Assembly: GCF_000016525.1 (NCBI RefSeq)
Contig: NC_009515.1
Location: 1,700,501-1,764,500, forward strand
Length of the DNA: 64,000 nt
Source: Methanobrevibacter smithii ATCC 35061
Lineage (GTDB): Archaea; Methanobacteriota; Methanobacteria; Methanobacteriales; Methanobacteriaceae
Reading direction: 5' to 3'
This document shows positions 43,024 through 52,745 of the stretch, one piece after another. The first letter of the stretch is position 1. Every line of letters starts with the position of its first letter. The translations under genes were made by a program, and so were the position numbers. The notes under the pieces are model-generated. The model worked only from the letters and a program-made list of their open reading frames with translations, ran no database searches and was not told where the DNA came from.

Positions 43024-44730
43024 ATGATTAAAGTTGACAATATTAGTAAAACATATGAATTAGATAACAAGGATAAAGTTATCGGAATTAAAAATATCAG
43101 TTTTGAAGTTAAAGAAGGAGAAATCCTTGGAATAATGGGAAGAAGTGGTTCTGGTAAAACTACTCTTTTAAGATTGCTTAGAGGAGTTGAAGAACTTGAT
43201 GAAGGAAGCATAACAGTTAGTGATGTAACTGTTCGTGCAGGTGATTCTCAATTTTATTATAATCAACTTAAAAAAGAAACAGCTATTCATCTTCAAAGAT
43301 CATTTGGTATATGGCCTGAAACAGTCCGTGAAAATGTTTTAAGGAAATTATATGCTCGTAAATATTTTGATGAAGAAAGTACTGATTTTAATGTAGCTGA
43401 AAGTGAATTTGGTGATGAGGCAGATAAGATACTGGATATGGTTTCTCTAACTGATAAGGCTGATCATTATGCTGCTGTGCTAAGTGGTGGTGAAAAACAA
43501 AGATTGATTATAGCTAGACAACTTGCAAAACAGCCAAAAGTATTGCTTCTTGATGAACCAGCTACAATGGCATGCCCTAAAACAAAACAAGAAATTCTTG
43601 ATGCTGTTAAAAAAATCAATAAAGAGTTAAATATTACAGTTGTTGTTGTCTCTCATTTACCTGAAATTCAAAGATATTTGGCTGATAGAGTTATTTTGCT
43701 TGAAAATGGTGAAATTAAAAAAGACGGCAATCCTGATGAGATTATTGATGAGTTTTTAAGTGAAATGGAAGAACCTGAAGATATTGAAAACATTTCAACT
43801 GATGAAACTGTTATTAAAGTAGAGGATATCTATAAAAGATTCTATTTATTCTCTGGGGGAGAAGTTCTACAAATTAAGGATATAAACTTTGATGTTAAAA
43901 AGGAAAATATTATAAGTCTTATTGGTCCTAGTGGAGCAGGTAAAACAGTTTTGCTTAGAATGTTGGCTGATTTGGAATTGCCTGATAAAGGGAAAGTTGT
44001 TTATGAACTGGATGGTGACTGGGTAGATATTTCAATGCCAAGTATGCAGCGTATGGATGTAAGAAGAAAATTAGGTTTTATGTATCAGGAATTTGCCTTA
44101 AGTTATTATTCAACTGTTTTAAGCCAGTTAGCTACCCGTTTAGGTTATAAAAATCAGGATGTTGTAAAACAAGCAAGGAAAAAAGCTGAAAAATTAGGAT
44201 TAGGTGAAGAATTGCTGGACTCACTTTATGCTTTAATTGACTTGCCTGAAAGTGAAGCAAGAGACCTTTTAGCTAAAATAGGTTTGATGCCTGATATTTT
44301 AGAAGATTTATTCCCTAAATTCCCTGAAACAGCTACTAAAGAGGCAGTAAAAGATATTTTTGAATTGCTTGATTTGCCTTTGGATATTTTATATAGAAAA
44401 TCATATGAATTATCTGGTGGTCAGGAAGTTAGGGTAATGCTTGCTTTAATTTTAATTTCAAAACCTGAATTCTTACTTTTAGATGAGCCGTTTGGAGATT
44501 TAGACCCGATTACTTTAAGAATTGTGGCTAATTCCCTTAAGAAAATATCTAAAGAATATAACATCACTGTTATAATGATTTCACACAATACTGACTTTGT
44601 TAAGGAAGTAAGTAACAGAACTCTTCTTATGGAAGACGGTAAAATAGTAGATGATAGTGAAGATGTTGATAAAGCTGTTGATAACTTTATTAACTTATGT
44701 CATGCTGACTATTTAAAGGAGAATAATTAA
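43024..44730 (+). CDS. atwA: methyl-coenzyme M reductase component A2 (AtwA)
   Basis: A 568-aa protein with two ABC ATPase domains: GRSGSGKTT (39-47) with VLSGGEKQR, and GPSGAGKTV (301-309) with LSGGQEVR, both followed by Walker B (LLLDEPATMACPKTK, LLLDEPFGDLD). The ATMACPKTK variant is characteristic of the methanogen A2 family. A2 acts with other proteins in ATP-dependent reductive activation of the nickel F430 in methyl-coenzyme M reductase. There is no membrane part, so it is not a transporter. The next gene begins with no gap. Confidence 0.9.
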   Translation: MIKVDNISKTYELDNKDKVIGIKNISFEVKEGEILGIMGRSGSGKTTLLRLLRGVEELDEGSITVSDVTVRAGDSQFYYNQLKKETAIHLQRSFGIWPETVRENVLRKLYARKYFDEESTDFNVAESEFGDEADKILDMVSLTDKADHYAAVLSGGEKQRLIIARQLAKQPKVLLLDEPATMACPKTKQEILDAVKKINKELNITVVVVSHLPEIQRYLADRVILLENGEIKKDGNPDEIIDEFLSEMEEPEDIENISTDETVIKVEDIYKRFYLFSGGEVLQIKDINFDVKKENIISLIGPSGAGKTVLLRMLADLELPDKGKVVYELDGDWVDISMPSMQRMDVRRKLGFMYQEFALSYYSTVLSQLATRLGYKNQDVVKQARKKAEKLGLGEELLDSLYALIDLPESEARDLLAKIGLMPDILEDLFPKFPETATKEAVKDIFELLDLPLDILYRKSYELSGGQEVRVMLALILISKPEFLLLDEPFGDLDPITLRIVANSLKKISKEYNITVIMISHNTDFVKEVSNRTLLMEDGKIVDDSEDVDKAVDNFINLCHADYLKENN

Positions 44731-45156
44731 ATGTTTGATATTATTGCTGTTCCTGTTGACGGATCTGAATATGGGTATAAGGCTGCTGATGTAGCTATTG
44801 AAATAGCTAAGAAATTTGATTCTAAAATAGCTGCCATTCATGTTCTGGAGGAATTCTCTTTTAGTAGCTATGGTGAATCAGAAGATAATGGGGATAAAAT
44901 TCTGGCAAAAGTTACTAAAAAGGCTAATGATGAAGGAATTGATACTGTTGAGCATTTATTAACTGCTGATGCTTTAAGAGATATGAAATTTATCATTGAT
45001 CAGGCACATGCTGATTTGGTTGTTATCCATGCATTAGGTTCAGATGATAAAAGATTTGTTTCTTTTGAAGAAAATGAAGTATCTCAAAATCAAATAGGTT
45101 CTGTTAGTGAAAGGCTTTTAAGAACTTCTGATGTTCCGGTTGTTTTAGTTAGGTAA
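44731..45156 (+). CDS. UspA-family universal stress protein
   Basis: A 141-aa single Usp domain (FDIIAVPVDGSEYGYKAADV) abutting atwA without a gap, so transcribed and probably regulated together. The ATP-binding loop G-x2-G-x9-G(S/T) near the C-terminus is represented by ALGSDDKR...IGSVSERLLR and is partly degenerate. Function unknown; the operon suggests a link to methyl-coenzyme M reductase state or stress. Confidence 0.85.
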   Translation: MFDIIAVPVDGSEYGYKAADVAIEIAKKFDSKIAAIHVLEEFSFSSYGESEDNGDKILAKVTKKANDEGIDTVEHLLTADALRDMKFIIDQAHADLVVIHALGSDDKRFVSFEENEVSQNQIGSVSERLLRTSDVPVVLVR

Positions 45157-45172
45157 AAAGTTGTATAAAAGA

Positions 45173-45182
45173 GTTTAAATAT
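45173..45182 (+). promoter_or_regulatory. TATA-like box before the ferredoxin operon
   Basis: AGTTTAAATATT region between the UspA stop and the ferredoxin start, with a leader of about 50 nt; AAAGGAG precedes the ferredoxin start. Confidence 0.4.
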
Positions 45183-45249
45183 TATAACGAACTTAGTATT
45201 CATAACATAAACTATTTTAGTTTTTTATAAAAAAGGAGACTTTTAATTT

Positions 45250-45417
45250 ATGATTGTAAAAGATTGGTGTTCATTCTGTGGAGAATGTGCAGGAGTTTGT
45301 CCGAGAAATTTAATACAAGTTAAGGAGTATAGCTTAGTATTTGATGAAAGTGAGTGTAGAGAATGTAGTACATGCGTTGATGCTTGTCCTATTAATGCTT
45401 TGGAGAAAGAAGATTAA
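45250..45417 (+). CDS. 2[4Fe-4S] ferredoxin
   Basis: A 55-aa protein with both cluster motifs: C7-x2-C10-x2-C13-x3-C17-P and C36-x2-C39-x2-C42-x3-C46-P. It lies 12 nt before the geranylgeranyl reductase, for which such ferredoxins act as electron donor in archaeal lipid saturation. AAGGAG at about 45233 is the ribosome site. Confidence 0.93.
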   Translation: MIVKDWCSFCGECAGVCPRNLIQVKEYSLVFDESECRECSTCVDACPINALEKED

Positions 45418-45429
45418 GGAGATTATTCT

Positions 45430-46611
45430 ATGATTGAAACTGATGTATTAGTGATAGGTGGAGGACCAGCAGGTTCTTCAGCAGCAAAACATGCAGCTCT
45501 TGGTGGGGCAAAAGTCATTTTACTTGATAAAAGATCTGAAATCGGTGCTCCAAAAAGATGTGCTGAAGGTGTTTCTAAAAAAGGTCTTGCAAAACTTGGT
45601 ATTGAACCAAGCCCACGCTGGATTACTAAAGAAATTGATGGTGTAAGACTTACTTCTCCTGATGGAACTGATGTCTGGTTAACAGAAGAAGAAATTGAAT
45701 TGCCTGAAGCAGGTTACATTCTTGAAAGAAAAGTATTTGATAAACATATGGCTATGGATGCTGCAAGAGCAGGAGCTGAAATCAGAATCAAAACTTTAGC
45801 TACTGGAATGGATAAAATTGAAGATGGCTTTATTGTTTCTACAGAATCTATGGGTAAAACTGAAGAAATTAAAGCTAAAATAGTAATTGCTGCAGACGGT
45901 CCTGAAGGTCATGTTGCAAGATGGGCAGGTCTTAAAGGCAGTGCAAAAGCTAAAGAAATGGAATCCGGAGTTCAATATGAAATGGTAAATGTTGAATTTG
46001 ACAGAGAAGCAGTCATTGAATTCTATTTCGGGTCATGTGCACCTGGTGGATATGTGTGGATTTTCCCTAAAGGTGATGACATAGCTAATGTAGGTTTAGC
46101 TATTCTCCAGCATAAAGCAACAAAACCAGCTATTGAATATTTGGATGATTTTATAGCTAAATGTCCTGCAACTAAAAATGCTCAGGCTGTTGAATTAAAT
46201 GTTGGTGGAGATCCTGTTGGAGGAATGCCTAAAAAAATGTATGATGATAACATTTTGGTTTGTGGAGATGCAGCAGGTCAGGTAAACCCATTAACCGGTG
46301 GAGGAATCATAAGCGGTATGACTGGAGGAATGTATGCTGGTCAGGTAGCTGCTGAAGCTATTAAAGAAGGAGACCATTCTAAAAAATTCCTTAAAAAATA
46401 TGATAAAATAACCCGTGATGATTTATCTCATGAAATTGACAAATACAAAAAAGTTCAGGAGTATATGTTAACTTTATCTGATGAAGAACTTGACAATATT
46501 GCTCATGCATTCCAGGATGTTAACTTTGAGAAAATTTCAACTACTGAACTTGTTAAAGCTTTAGTAAAAGTATCTCCTAAAGCTTTATTGAAATTAGGTA
46601 AATTTATTTAA
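45430..46611 (+). CDS. digeranylgeranylglycerophospholipid reductase
   Basis: A 393-aa flavoprotein: Rossmann FAD motif VIGGGPAGSSAAKHAAL at the N-terminus, KRCAEGVS (the conserved Cys-containing loop of this family), GCAPGGYVWIFPKG and DAAGQVNPLTGGGI. It saturates the double bonds of archaeal ether lipids, with electrons from the ferredoxin just upstream. Length and motifs agree with the GGR family of methanogens. Confidence 0.92.
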   Translation: MIETDVLVIGGGPAGSSAAKHAALGGAKVILLDKRSEIGAPKRCAEGVSKKGLAKLGIEPSPRWITKEIDGVRLTSPDGTDVWLTEEEIELPEAGYILERKVFDKHMAMDAARAGAEIRIKTLATGMDKIEDGFIVSTESMGKTEEIKAKIVIAADGPEGHVARWAGLKGSAKAKEMESGVQYEMVNVEFDREAVIEFYFGSCAPGGYVWIFPKGDDIANVGLAILQHKATKPAIEYLDDFIAKCPATKNAQAVELNVGGDPVGGMPKKMYDDNILVCGDAAGQVNPLTGGGIISGMTGGMYAGQVAAEAIKEGDHSKKFLKKYDKITRDDLSHEIDKYKKVQEYMLTLSDEELDNIAHAFQDVNFEKISTTELVKALVKVSPKALLKLGKFI

Positions 46612-46620
46612 GGTGATTTT

Positions 46621-47589
46621 ATGATTCTAGTTACTGGTGGAGCAGGTTACATAGGTGCTCATACTAATAAAGCCCTAAATCAGGCAGGTTATGAAACTGT
46701 TGTTGTTGATAATCTTTCTAAAGGTTATGAAAACTTTGTTAAATGGGGACATTTTGAAAACTATGACTTTGGAAGTAAAGATTTAAGGGAAGTTTTTGAA
46801 AAGTACGATATTGATGGAGTTTTGCACTTCGGAGCCTTTTCATCAGTAGCTGAATCTGTTGAATTACCTCAAAAATATTTTAAAAATAATTATAAAAATA
46901 CAATTAATCTTTTACAAATAATGAGGGAATTTGGAGTTAATAAGTTTATTCTCTCATCTACTGCTGCTGTATATGGAAATCCTGAAAAGGTTCCCATTAC
47001 AGAAGACCAGGAATTAAAACCGATTAATCCATACGGTCATTCCAAATTCATAACTGAAAAGGCACTGGAACGTGAAGCTGCAAAAGGAGATTTTAATTAT
47101 GTGGCTTTAAGATATTTCAATGCCGCAGGTTGTGATTTTGATTGTGAAATTGGAGAACTGCACGAACCGGAAACTCATTTGATTCCTTTAGTGTTAGATG
47201 CAGCTATTGGAAGAAGAGATTCCATTTCTATTTTTGGAACCGATTATAATACTCCAGATGGAACATGTGTTCGTGATTATATTCATGTTAATGATTTGGC
47301 TAAAGCTCACATTGACGCTTATGAATATTTATGCAATGAAAATGAATCTAATGTATTTAATTTAGGTAATGGAAAAGGATTTTCTGTTAAAGAAATAATT
47401 GACATGGTTAAAAAAGTAACTGGAAAAGAATTTGCAGTTAAATTAGACGAACGCCGTGAAGGAGATCCGGATATTTTAATTGCTGATGCAACAAAAATTA
47501 AAGATAAATTAGGTTGGACTCCTCAGTATGATTTGGAAACTATTGTTGAATCTGCTTGGAACTGGCATAAAAAAATATATCAAGACTAG
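46621..47589 (+). CDS. galE: UDP-glucose 4-epimerase (GalE-type)
   Basis: A 322-aa extended short-chain dehydrogenase: NAD motif GGAGYIGAHT, SSTAAVYGNPEKV with the catalytic Ser/Thr region, and the Y138-x3-K142 pair (NPYGHSKFI). It interconverts UDP-glucose and UDP-galactose, or the GlcNAc/GalNAc forms, feeding surface glycans and pseudomurein precursors. Exact substrate unproven. Confidence 0.88.
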   Translation: MILVTGGAGYIGAHTNKALNQAGYETVVVDNLSKGYENFVKWGHFENYDFGSKDLREVFEKYDIDGVLHFGAFSSVAESVELPQKYFKNNYKNTINLLQIMREFGVNKFILSSTAAVYGNPEKVPITEDQELKPINPYGHSKFITEKALEREAAKGDFNYVALRYFNAAGCDFDCEIGELHEPETHLIPLVLDAAIGRRDSISIFGTDYNTPDGTCVRDYIHVNDLAKAHIDAYEYLCNENESNVFNLGNGKGFSVKEIIDMVKKVTGKEFAVKLDERREGDPDILIADATKIKDKLGWTPQYDLETIVESAWNWHKKIYQD

Positions 47590-47598
47590 GTTATAGCT

Positions 47599-48477
47599 AT
47601 GGAAAATGAAAATAGCGTAATTTCAAAAGTTGATGTACGTATAATTGTATCTGGATTGGATATTGCTGAAGTTGTATCTAAATCTGTAGATAATACTCAG
47701 CTTGAAAGGGATTATAATATAATTGTTTCTTCAATTATCCCTACAAATAATTTTGAAATAGCAAAAAAAGTAGCTAACGGTGGAGATATTATTCTCATTG
47801 GAGGTTATGGCCAGGATGAGAATTACAATTTACTTTTCAATGATTTAAAAACTGATTTTAATCATGTCGGTTTATTCGATTATAATAACATTATTAAAAA
47901 TGAAACTGTTGACTCAAATTTGGCTGCTGATGAAATACTGAATTCCATTATACGTGCAGCTTTATCTTATTCTTTAAATTTAGTTAATGTTCATACTTTA
48001 GAAAATAAATTATTAAAATTAACTCATAAATACAATAGCTTACTTGATGATTACAATAAACTCATTGAAGATTATGATGATGTATCTTTAAAAAATAAGG
48101 AATTGCAAGAAACTATTGATGATTTAAAATCTGATTTTACCGCTTTCAAGTCTCGTTATGAGGATATTTACTCTAAGGAATTCCTTGAAATTTATAATTT
48201 GAATGATTTGTGGCAGGAAGCTTTTAGAGAAGACCTTGCAGATGCAAAAAAAGTTACAATAGCTACAAATAAGTTTAAACCGGAGAATATTATTGTTGGT
48301 CAGGGTTATATTGGTGCCCAATCAAGACAGGACGCAATAGACTGGCTGAAAATTATCAAAACAGCTTTAATATTTGTTGGAAATGATGAAGAAGACTTGA
48401 AACGAGATTTAAATAAAACTTCAGAAGTTGAAGATGATTATGATATCTCAAATAATTTTGAGAATTTTTGGGATTAA
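47599..48477 (+). CDS. coiled-coil protein of unknown function
   Basis: A 292-aa cytoplasmic protein. The N-terminal 130 residues form an alpha/beta domain ([30 protein letters not shown]) that looks like a small Rossmann-type fold; residues about 135-195 are a coiled coil ([20 protein letters not shown]); the C-terminus has [17 protein letters not shown]. No family recognised. It follows galE by 9 nt and may share its transcript. Confidence 0.7.
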   Translation: MENENSVISKVDVRIIVSGLDIAEVVSKSVDNTQLERDYNIIVSSIIPTNNFEIAKKVANGGDIILIGGYGQDENYNLLFNDLKTDFNHVGLFDYNNIIKNETVDSNLAADEILNSIIRAALSYSLNLVNVHTLENKLLKLTHKYNSLLDDYNKLIEDYDDVSLKNKELQETIDDLKSDFTAFKSRYEDIYSKEFLEIYNLNDLWQEAFREDLADAKKVTIATNKFKPENIIVGQGYIGAQSRQDAIDWLKIIKTALIFVGNDEEDLKRDLNKTSEVEDDYDISNNFENFWD

Positions 48478-48548
48478 ATCACTATAATTTTATACTAATA
48501 AAAAGAAAGTTTATAATTAATAATTATATGATATATGGGAGATTGTCA

Positions 48549-49970
48549 ATGCAAGGAGAAATGCAAGATAAATGTGGTGTTGTGGGAATACATTCTGTAG
48601 ATGATTCTAAGGATGTTTCTTCTTTGATTTATTATTGTTTATATGCTCTTCAGCATAGAGGTCAGGAATCTGCAGGAATGGCTACTTTTAGTCCAGATAA
48701 AGGATTAAATTATTACTGCGGTATGGGCTTAGTGACTGATGTTTTTAAAGATTATGAAATTAATAATCTTCAGGGAAATATGGCTATTGGGCATGTAAGA
48801 TATTCAACTACTGGTGAATCTAAACTTGAAAATTCACAACCTTTTGTGACTGATTTTGATGATGGATTTATAGCTATGGCTCATAATGGAGATATTGTAA
48901 ACTCTGATGAGTTAAGGCGTGAGCTTATTCGTGAAGGTTATGAGTTTAAATCAGGTACTGATTCTGAAGTAATTTGTTACATGTTAAGAAAAGAGCATTA
49001 TTCTAATGGTAAAAGTATTATAGAATCCATTGAAGCAGTTTCTAAAAAATTAGTTGGATCATATGCATTAACTATACTTGTTAATGGTGATTTATATGGA
49101 GTTCGTGATTCTGCCGGAATGAAACCTTTAGCAATAGCTAAAAGAGGAGATGATTTTATCATAGCTTCTGAAACTGTTGCTTTTGATGTAATTAATGCTA
49201 AATTCATAAGGGATGTAAAACCTGGAGAAGTTATATATTTTGAAAATAATGAAATTCAAAGTTACATGTTGGAACTGGCTGATACAACTTCTCTTGCTCA
49301 TTGTATGTTTGAATATGTTTACTTTGCAAGACCTGACAGTACAATTGATGAAGTTAATGTATATCAGACAAGACTAAATATTGGAAAACAGTTATATGAA
49401 CAATTCCCAATTGATGCTGATGTAATTATCCCTGTACCGGATTCTTCAATTCCTGCAGCTATCGGATATTCAAGAGCTTCCGGAATTACTTATGGTGAAG
49501 GTTTAATTAAAAACAGATATGTTGGAAGAACTTTTATTATGCCTACACAGGAAGAACGTGAACTGGCTGTCAGACTAAAATTGAATCCAATTAAAGAAGC
49601 TATTAAAGGTAAAAAAATAGTTTTAATTGATGACAGTATTGTTCGTGGAACAACTTCCAAATCTTTAATTGATTTTGTAAAAGAAGCGGAACCTGCTGAA
49701 ATACACTTTTTAGTGGGATGTCCTCCAGTTGTAGCTCCTTGTTTTTATGGAGTAGCTATGGCCAGTAAAAAAGAATTGATTGCAGCTAATTATTCTATTG
49801 AAGAGATAAGACAGCAATTGGATATTGATACCTTAGGATATATCAGTTTGGAATCATTGGTAAAAGCTATTGGAATGCCTAAAGAAGATTTATGCTTAGG
49901 TTGTTTAAATGAATGTTATCCAACAGAGCTTCCTGATGATATTGAAGCTGAAACATACTATAAACCTTAA
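48549..49970 (+). CDS. purF: amidophosphoribosyltransferase
   Basis: A 473-aa protein; ATG 48549 with GGGAG at 48537-48541 is preferred to the longer frame at 48468, which would overlap the previous gene. It makes phosphoribosylamine in purine synthesis. [16 protein letters not shown] carries an 8-residue propeptide before the catalytic Cys (residue 9) of the Ntn glutaminase; the PRPP motif [14 protein letters not shown] and Cys residues ([26 protein letters not shown]) for a [4Fe-4S] cluster are present, as in the Bacillus-type enzyme. Confidence 0.93.
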   Translation: MQGEMQDKCGVVGIHSVDDSKDVSSLIYYCLYALQHRGQESAGMATFSPDKGLNYYCGMGLVTDVFKDYEINNLQGNMAIGHVRYSTTGESKLENSQPFVTDFDDGFIAMAHNGDIVNSDELRRELIREGYEFKSGTDSEVICYMLRKEHYSNGKSIIESIEAVSKKLVGSYALTILVNGDLYGVRDSAGMKPLAIAKRGDDFIIASETVAFDVINAKFIRDVKPGEVIYFENNEIQSYMLELADTTSLAHCMFEYVYFARPDSTIDEVNVYQTRLNIGKQLYEQFPIDADVIIPVPDSSIPAAIGYSRASGITYGEGLIKNRYVGRTFIMPTQEERELAVRLKLNPIKEAIKGKKIVLIDDSIVRGTTSKSLIDFVKEAEPAEIHFLVGCPPVVAPCFYGVAMASKKELIAANYSIEEIRQQLDIDTLGYISLESLVKAIGMPKEDLCLGCLNECYPTELPDDIEAETYYKP

Positions 49971-49976
49971 GATATT

Positions 49977-51215
49977 ATGGTTGAATTATTATCTCCTGCA
50001 GGAAACTTTATTTCCCTTAGAGCAGTTTTAGAAAACGGAGCAGATGCCACTTATTTTGGTCTTGATGACTTTAATATGAGGGCAAATGCTAAAAATTTTT
50101 CTCTTAATGATTTATCTGAAGTTTCTAAAATTGCTAAACAATATTCAGCCAAAACTTATTTATGCAGCAATGTTATTTTAAACGAAGACAGGGCTGTAGA
50201 ATTAAAAAATAATTTAGAAGAAATTGCAGCATCTGAAATTGATGGAATTATTTTATCTGATATAGGATTAATAGAGGATGTTGTAGATAACGGACTTGAA
50301 GCACATATAAGTGTTCAGGAAAATACTTCCAATTCCTTCATGCTGAAAACACTTAAGAAGTTAGGTGCTAAAAGAGCTATTTTATCAAGGGAACTTAGTT
50401 TGGAAGATATTAAAAAAACAGTTAAAAAATCTCCGATTGAAACAGAAGTGTTCATACATGGTGCAATGTGTATGGCAATATCCGGCAGATGTTTTTTAAG
50501 TTCAGGTTTGTATGGCCGCAGTGCGAACTGTGGAGACTGTTTGCAGCCATGCCGTAAAAACTGGACACTGACTTTTGAAGAAGACAACAACGACAGCGTA
50601 ATAAATCTGTCGGAAGTTAATGAGGAATCATTTGTAATATCAAAATCATATGATGGCAGTTATAGAACTAACTTTTTTTCACCAAGGGATATGATGATGA
50701 TAGAACATGTTCCTGAGCTGATTAAAGCAGGAATTGATTCATTTAAAATAGAGGGAAGAGCAAGAAGTCCTGATTATGGTGCAATGGTAACTAATGTTTA
50801 TAGACAGGCTATTGATAAATATTATGAAAATCCTAAGGAGTACAAAATAAATCCTCAATGGATAGAAGAGCTTAAAAGTGTATTTAACCGTGGATTTGAT
50901 ACTGGATTTTACTTTAATACACCATATGAAACAAGTGAAAATAATCAGTCAAAATTCATTAAAAAAGATATTGGTCAGGTTGTTAACTATTTTAACAGGG
51001 TAAAAGTTGCAGAACTTAAAGTATGGGATGATCTGGCTGTTGGAGATGAAATTTTAATACAGGGAAAAACTACCGGCTCCATAAAACATAAAATTGATTC
51101 AATGCAGATTGACGGCAAAAATGTCAAAAAAGTTGAAAGAGGCAATAATGTAGGGGTAGCTATTCCGACAAAAGTAAGAGCTAATGATTTTATTTATAAA
51201 CTTGTTGAAAGGTAG
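49977..51215 (+). CDS. U32 peptidase-family protein
   Basis: A 412-aa protein of the U32 family: VELLSPAGNFISLRAVLENG at the N-terminus and EVFIHGAMCMAISGRCFLSS...NCGDCLQPCR with the Cys set that binds an iron-sulfur cluster. Related bacterial enzymes (TrhP, RlhA, UbiU/V) hydroxylate tRNA, rRNA or quinone rather than cutting protein. In methanogens a tRNA or rRNA hydroxylation role is more likely than proteolysis; unproven. Same operon orientation as purF, 6 nt after it. Confidence 0.85.
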   Translation: MVELLSPAGNFISLRAVLENGADATYFGLDDFNMRANAKNFSLNDLSEVSKIAKQYSAKTYLCSNVILNEDRAVELKNNLEEIAASEIDGIILSDIGLIEDVVDNGLEAHISVQENTSNSFMLKTLKKLGAKRAILSRELSLEDIKKTVKKSPIETEVFIHGAMCMAISGRCFLSSGLYGRSANCGDCLQPCRKNWTLTFEEDNNDSVINLSEVNEESFVISKSYDGSYRTNFFSPRDMMMIEHVPELIKAGIDSFKIEGRARSPDYGAMVTNVYRQAIDKYYENPKEYKINPQWIEELKSVFNRGFDTGFYFNTPYETSENNQSKFIKKDIGQVVNYFNRVKVAELKVWDDLAVGDEILIQGKTTGSIKHKIDSMQIDGKNVKKVERGNNVGVAIPTKVRANDFIYKLVER

Positions 51216-51221
51216 ATATCT

Positions 51222-51734
51222 ATGAATAAAAGGCATTTGGTTGATAGTTTAAGTTTATCTCGAATAATTTTTGGAATTTTATTTGCCTGTAGTGTTTTTT
51301 ATTTAAATGGTAATCTGATAATTATATTTGTCATTTACCTTTTTGCTGTTTTAAGTGATGTTTTAGATGGAAAATTGGCTCGAAGATACAAAATAGATAA
51401 TAAAAACAACGGGGCAAAGGTAGATGTTTTATCAGATTTTGCATTTATCATGTTAAGCTCTTTTGCATTGTGTTATGTAAATTTACTGCCGTTTTGGTTT
51501 TTGATTATAATAACTCTGAAATTAATGGAGTTTTTCAAAACAAGCTCTGAAGGTTTAGAATATGAAAAGTTTGGAACTTTAGTGGCTTTAATGTTTTATG
51601 CTCTTCCGGGAATAATTGTTTTATTTAACTTCTTTAAAATTTCTATAATTATAAATTTAATGTTATGCATATTTATTACAGTATGTGCAATTATCTCATC
51701 AGGTCTAAGAATAATACATAAAAGGAGAAATTAA
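51222..51734 (+). CDS. CDP-alcohol phosphatidyltransferase family membrane protein
   Basis: A 170-aa integral membrane protein. SDVLDGKLARR...NNGAKVDVLSDFAF matches D-G-x2-A-R-x8-G-x3-D-x3-D, the active site of CDP-alcohol phosphatidyltransferases, which join a CDP-activated lipid to an alcohol in phospholipid headgroup synthesis. About five hydrophobic segments. Substrate (glycerol, serine or inositol phosphate) cannot be read from the sequence. Confidence 0.82.
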   Translation: MNKRHLVDSLSLSRIIFGILFACSVFYLNGNLIIIFVIYLFAVLSDVLDGKLARRYKIDNKNNGAKVDVLSDFAFIMLSSFALCYVNLLPFWFLIIITLKLMEFFKTSSEGLEYEKFGTLVALMFYALPGIIVLFNFFKISIIINLMLCIFITVCAIISSGLRIIHKRRN

Positions 51735-52532
51735 ATGATTAAAAAGATAGCTATTTATGGAAAAGGCGGAATTGGAAAAAGTACAACAGTAGCTAATTTA
51801 TCTGCAGTTTATGCAAATAATGATTTAAACTGTTTGGTTATTGGATGTGATCCGAAAGCTGATACAACACGTACATTGTGCGGTAGAAGAATCCCGACAG
51901 TTGTAGATACACTTAAAAATAACAGAAAACCCAGTGAAGAGGATATTATTGTAAAAGGATACAATGATATTTTATGTGTTGAAAGCGGAGGTCCTGAACC
52001 GGGTGTTGGCTGTGCCGGACGTGGTGTAATAGTAGCTATGAAAAGACTTGAAAACTTAGGTGTTTTTGATAAGGATTTGGATGTAGTCATTTATGATGTA
52101 CTTGGAGATGTTGTTTGCGGAGGTTTTTCAGTGCCTTTACGTGAAAAGTATGCTGATGAAGTAATAATTGTAACTTCCGGAGAATACATGTCATTATATG
52201 CGGCTAATAATATTGTTAAAGGAATTAAAAAACTTAAAGGAAATTTAAGCGGAATAATCTGCAACTGCAGAAATGTTGACCATGAAAAGGAAATTGTCAG
52301 CGAATTTGCATCAAAGATAGGAACTCGTATTATTGGAACTATTAATAGAAGCAATTTAATTCAGGAAAGTGAATTAGATGCAAAAACCGTTGTAGAAAAA
52401 TACCCTGAATCTAAGGAAGCTAGTGAATATGAATCCTTAGCTACAAATATTATGGAGAATAAAGTTTTCACAACACCGGAACCTATGGATGATGAGGAAT
52501 TTGAAAAATTTTTCAAATCATTTTTAGAATAA
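51735..52532 (+). CDS. cfbC: Ni-sirohydrochlorin a,c-diamide reductive cyclase, reductase subunit
   Basis: A 265-aa NifH-family protein. P-loop GKGGIGKSTT (9-18) and the two cluster ligands C93 (GVGCAGRG) and C128 (GDVVCGGF) that hold one [4Fe-4S] between subunits of a homodimer. Methanogen members of this NifH class feed electrons to CfbD in coenzyme F430 synthesis. A nitrogenase role is unlikely, since no nif structural genes are here. CfbD is not adjacent. Confidence 0.85.
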   Translation: MIKKIAIYGKGGIGKSTTVANLSAVYANNDLNCLVIGCDPKADTTRTLCGRRIPTVVDTLKNNRKPSEEDIIVKGYNDILCVESGGPEPGVGCAGRGVIVAMKRLENLGVFDKDLDVVIYDVLGDVVCGGFSVPLREKYADEVIIVTSGEYMSLYAANNIVKGIKKLKGNLSGIICNCRNVDHEKEIVSEFASKIGTRIIGTINRSNLIQESELDAKTVVEKYPESKEASEYESLATNIMENKVFTTPEPMDDEEFEKFFKSFLE

Positions 52533-52745
52533 ATTTATAATATCTCTTTTACTTTTTTAAAGCCAAATACTATTATTTTTAACAATATATAAAATATTTA
52601 AATGCATATACATTTGTTTGTATAAGAAGATTGTTTTTATGATGTTTTGTTATTCATGTTTTTTTTACGATATTTGTTTCTACATTTTTTAAAGGAATAA
52701 GTATATTGAGAAATAATATTTTTTTATTATTTTGGGAGGTAGAAA
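52533..52745. other. promoter region of the adhesin-like gene
   Basis: AT-rich; ATATATAAAATATTTAAATG near 52584-52603 contains TATA-like boxes, and GGGAGGTAGAAAATG gives a strong ribosome site for the signal-peptide start at 52746. No gene. Confidence 0.45.

Noticed and set aside
43024-44730. ABC transporter ATPase
   Set aside because: Two ATPase domains without membrane segments or a permease gene, and the ATMACPKTK variant of the A2 family.
51735-52532. Nitrogenase iron protein NifH
   Set aside because: No nifD/K neighbours, and the sequence fits the methanogen F430-synthesis class of the family.
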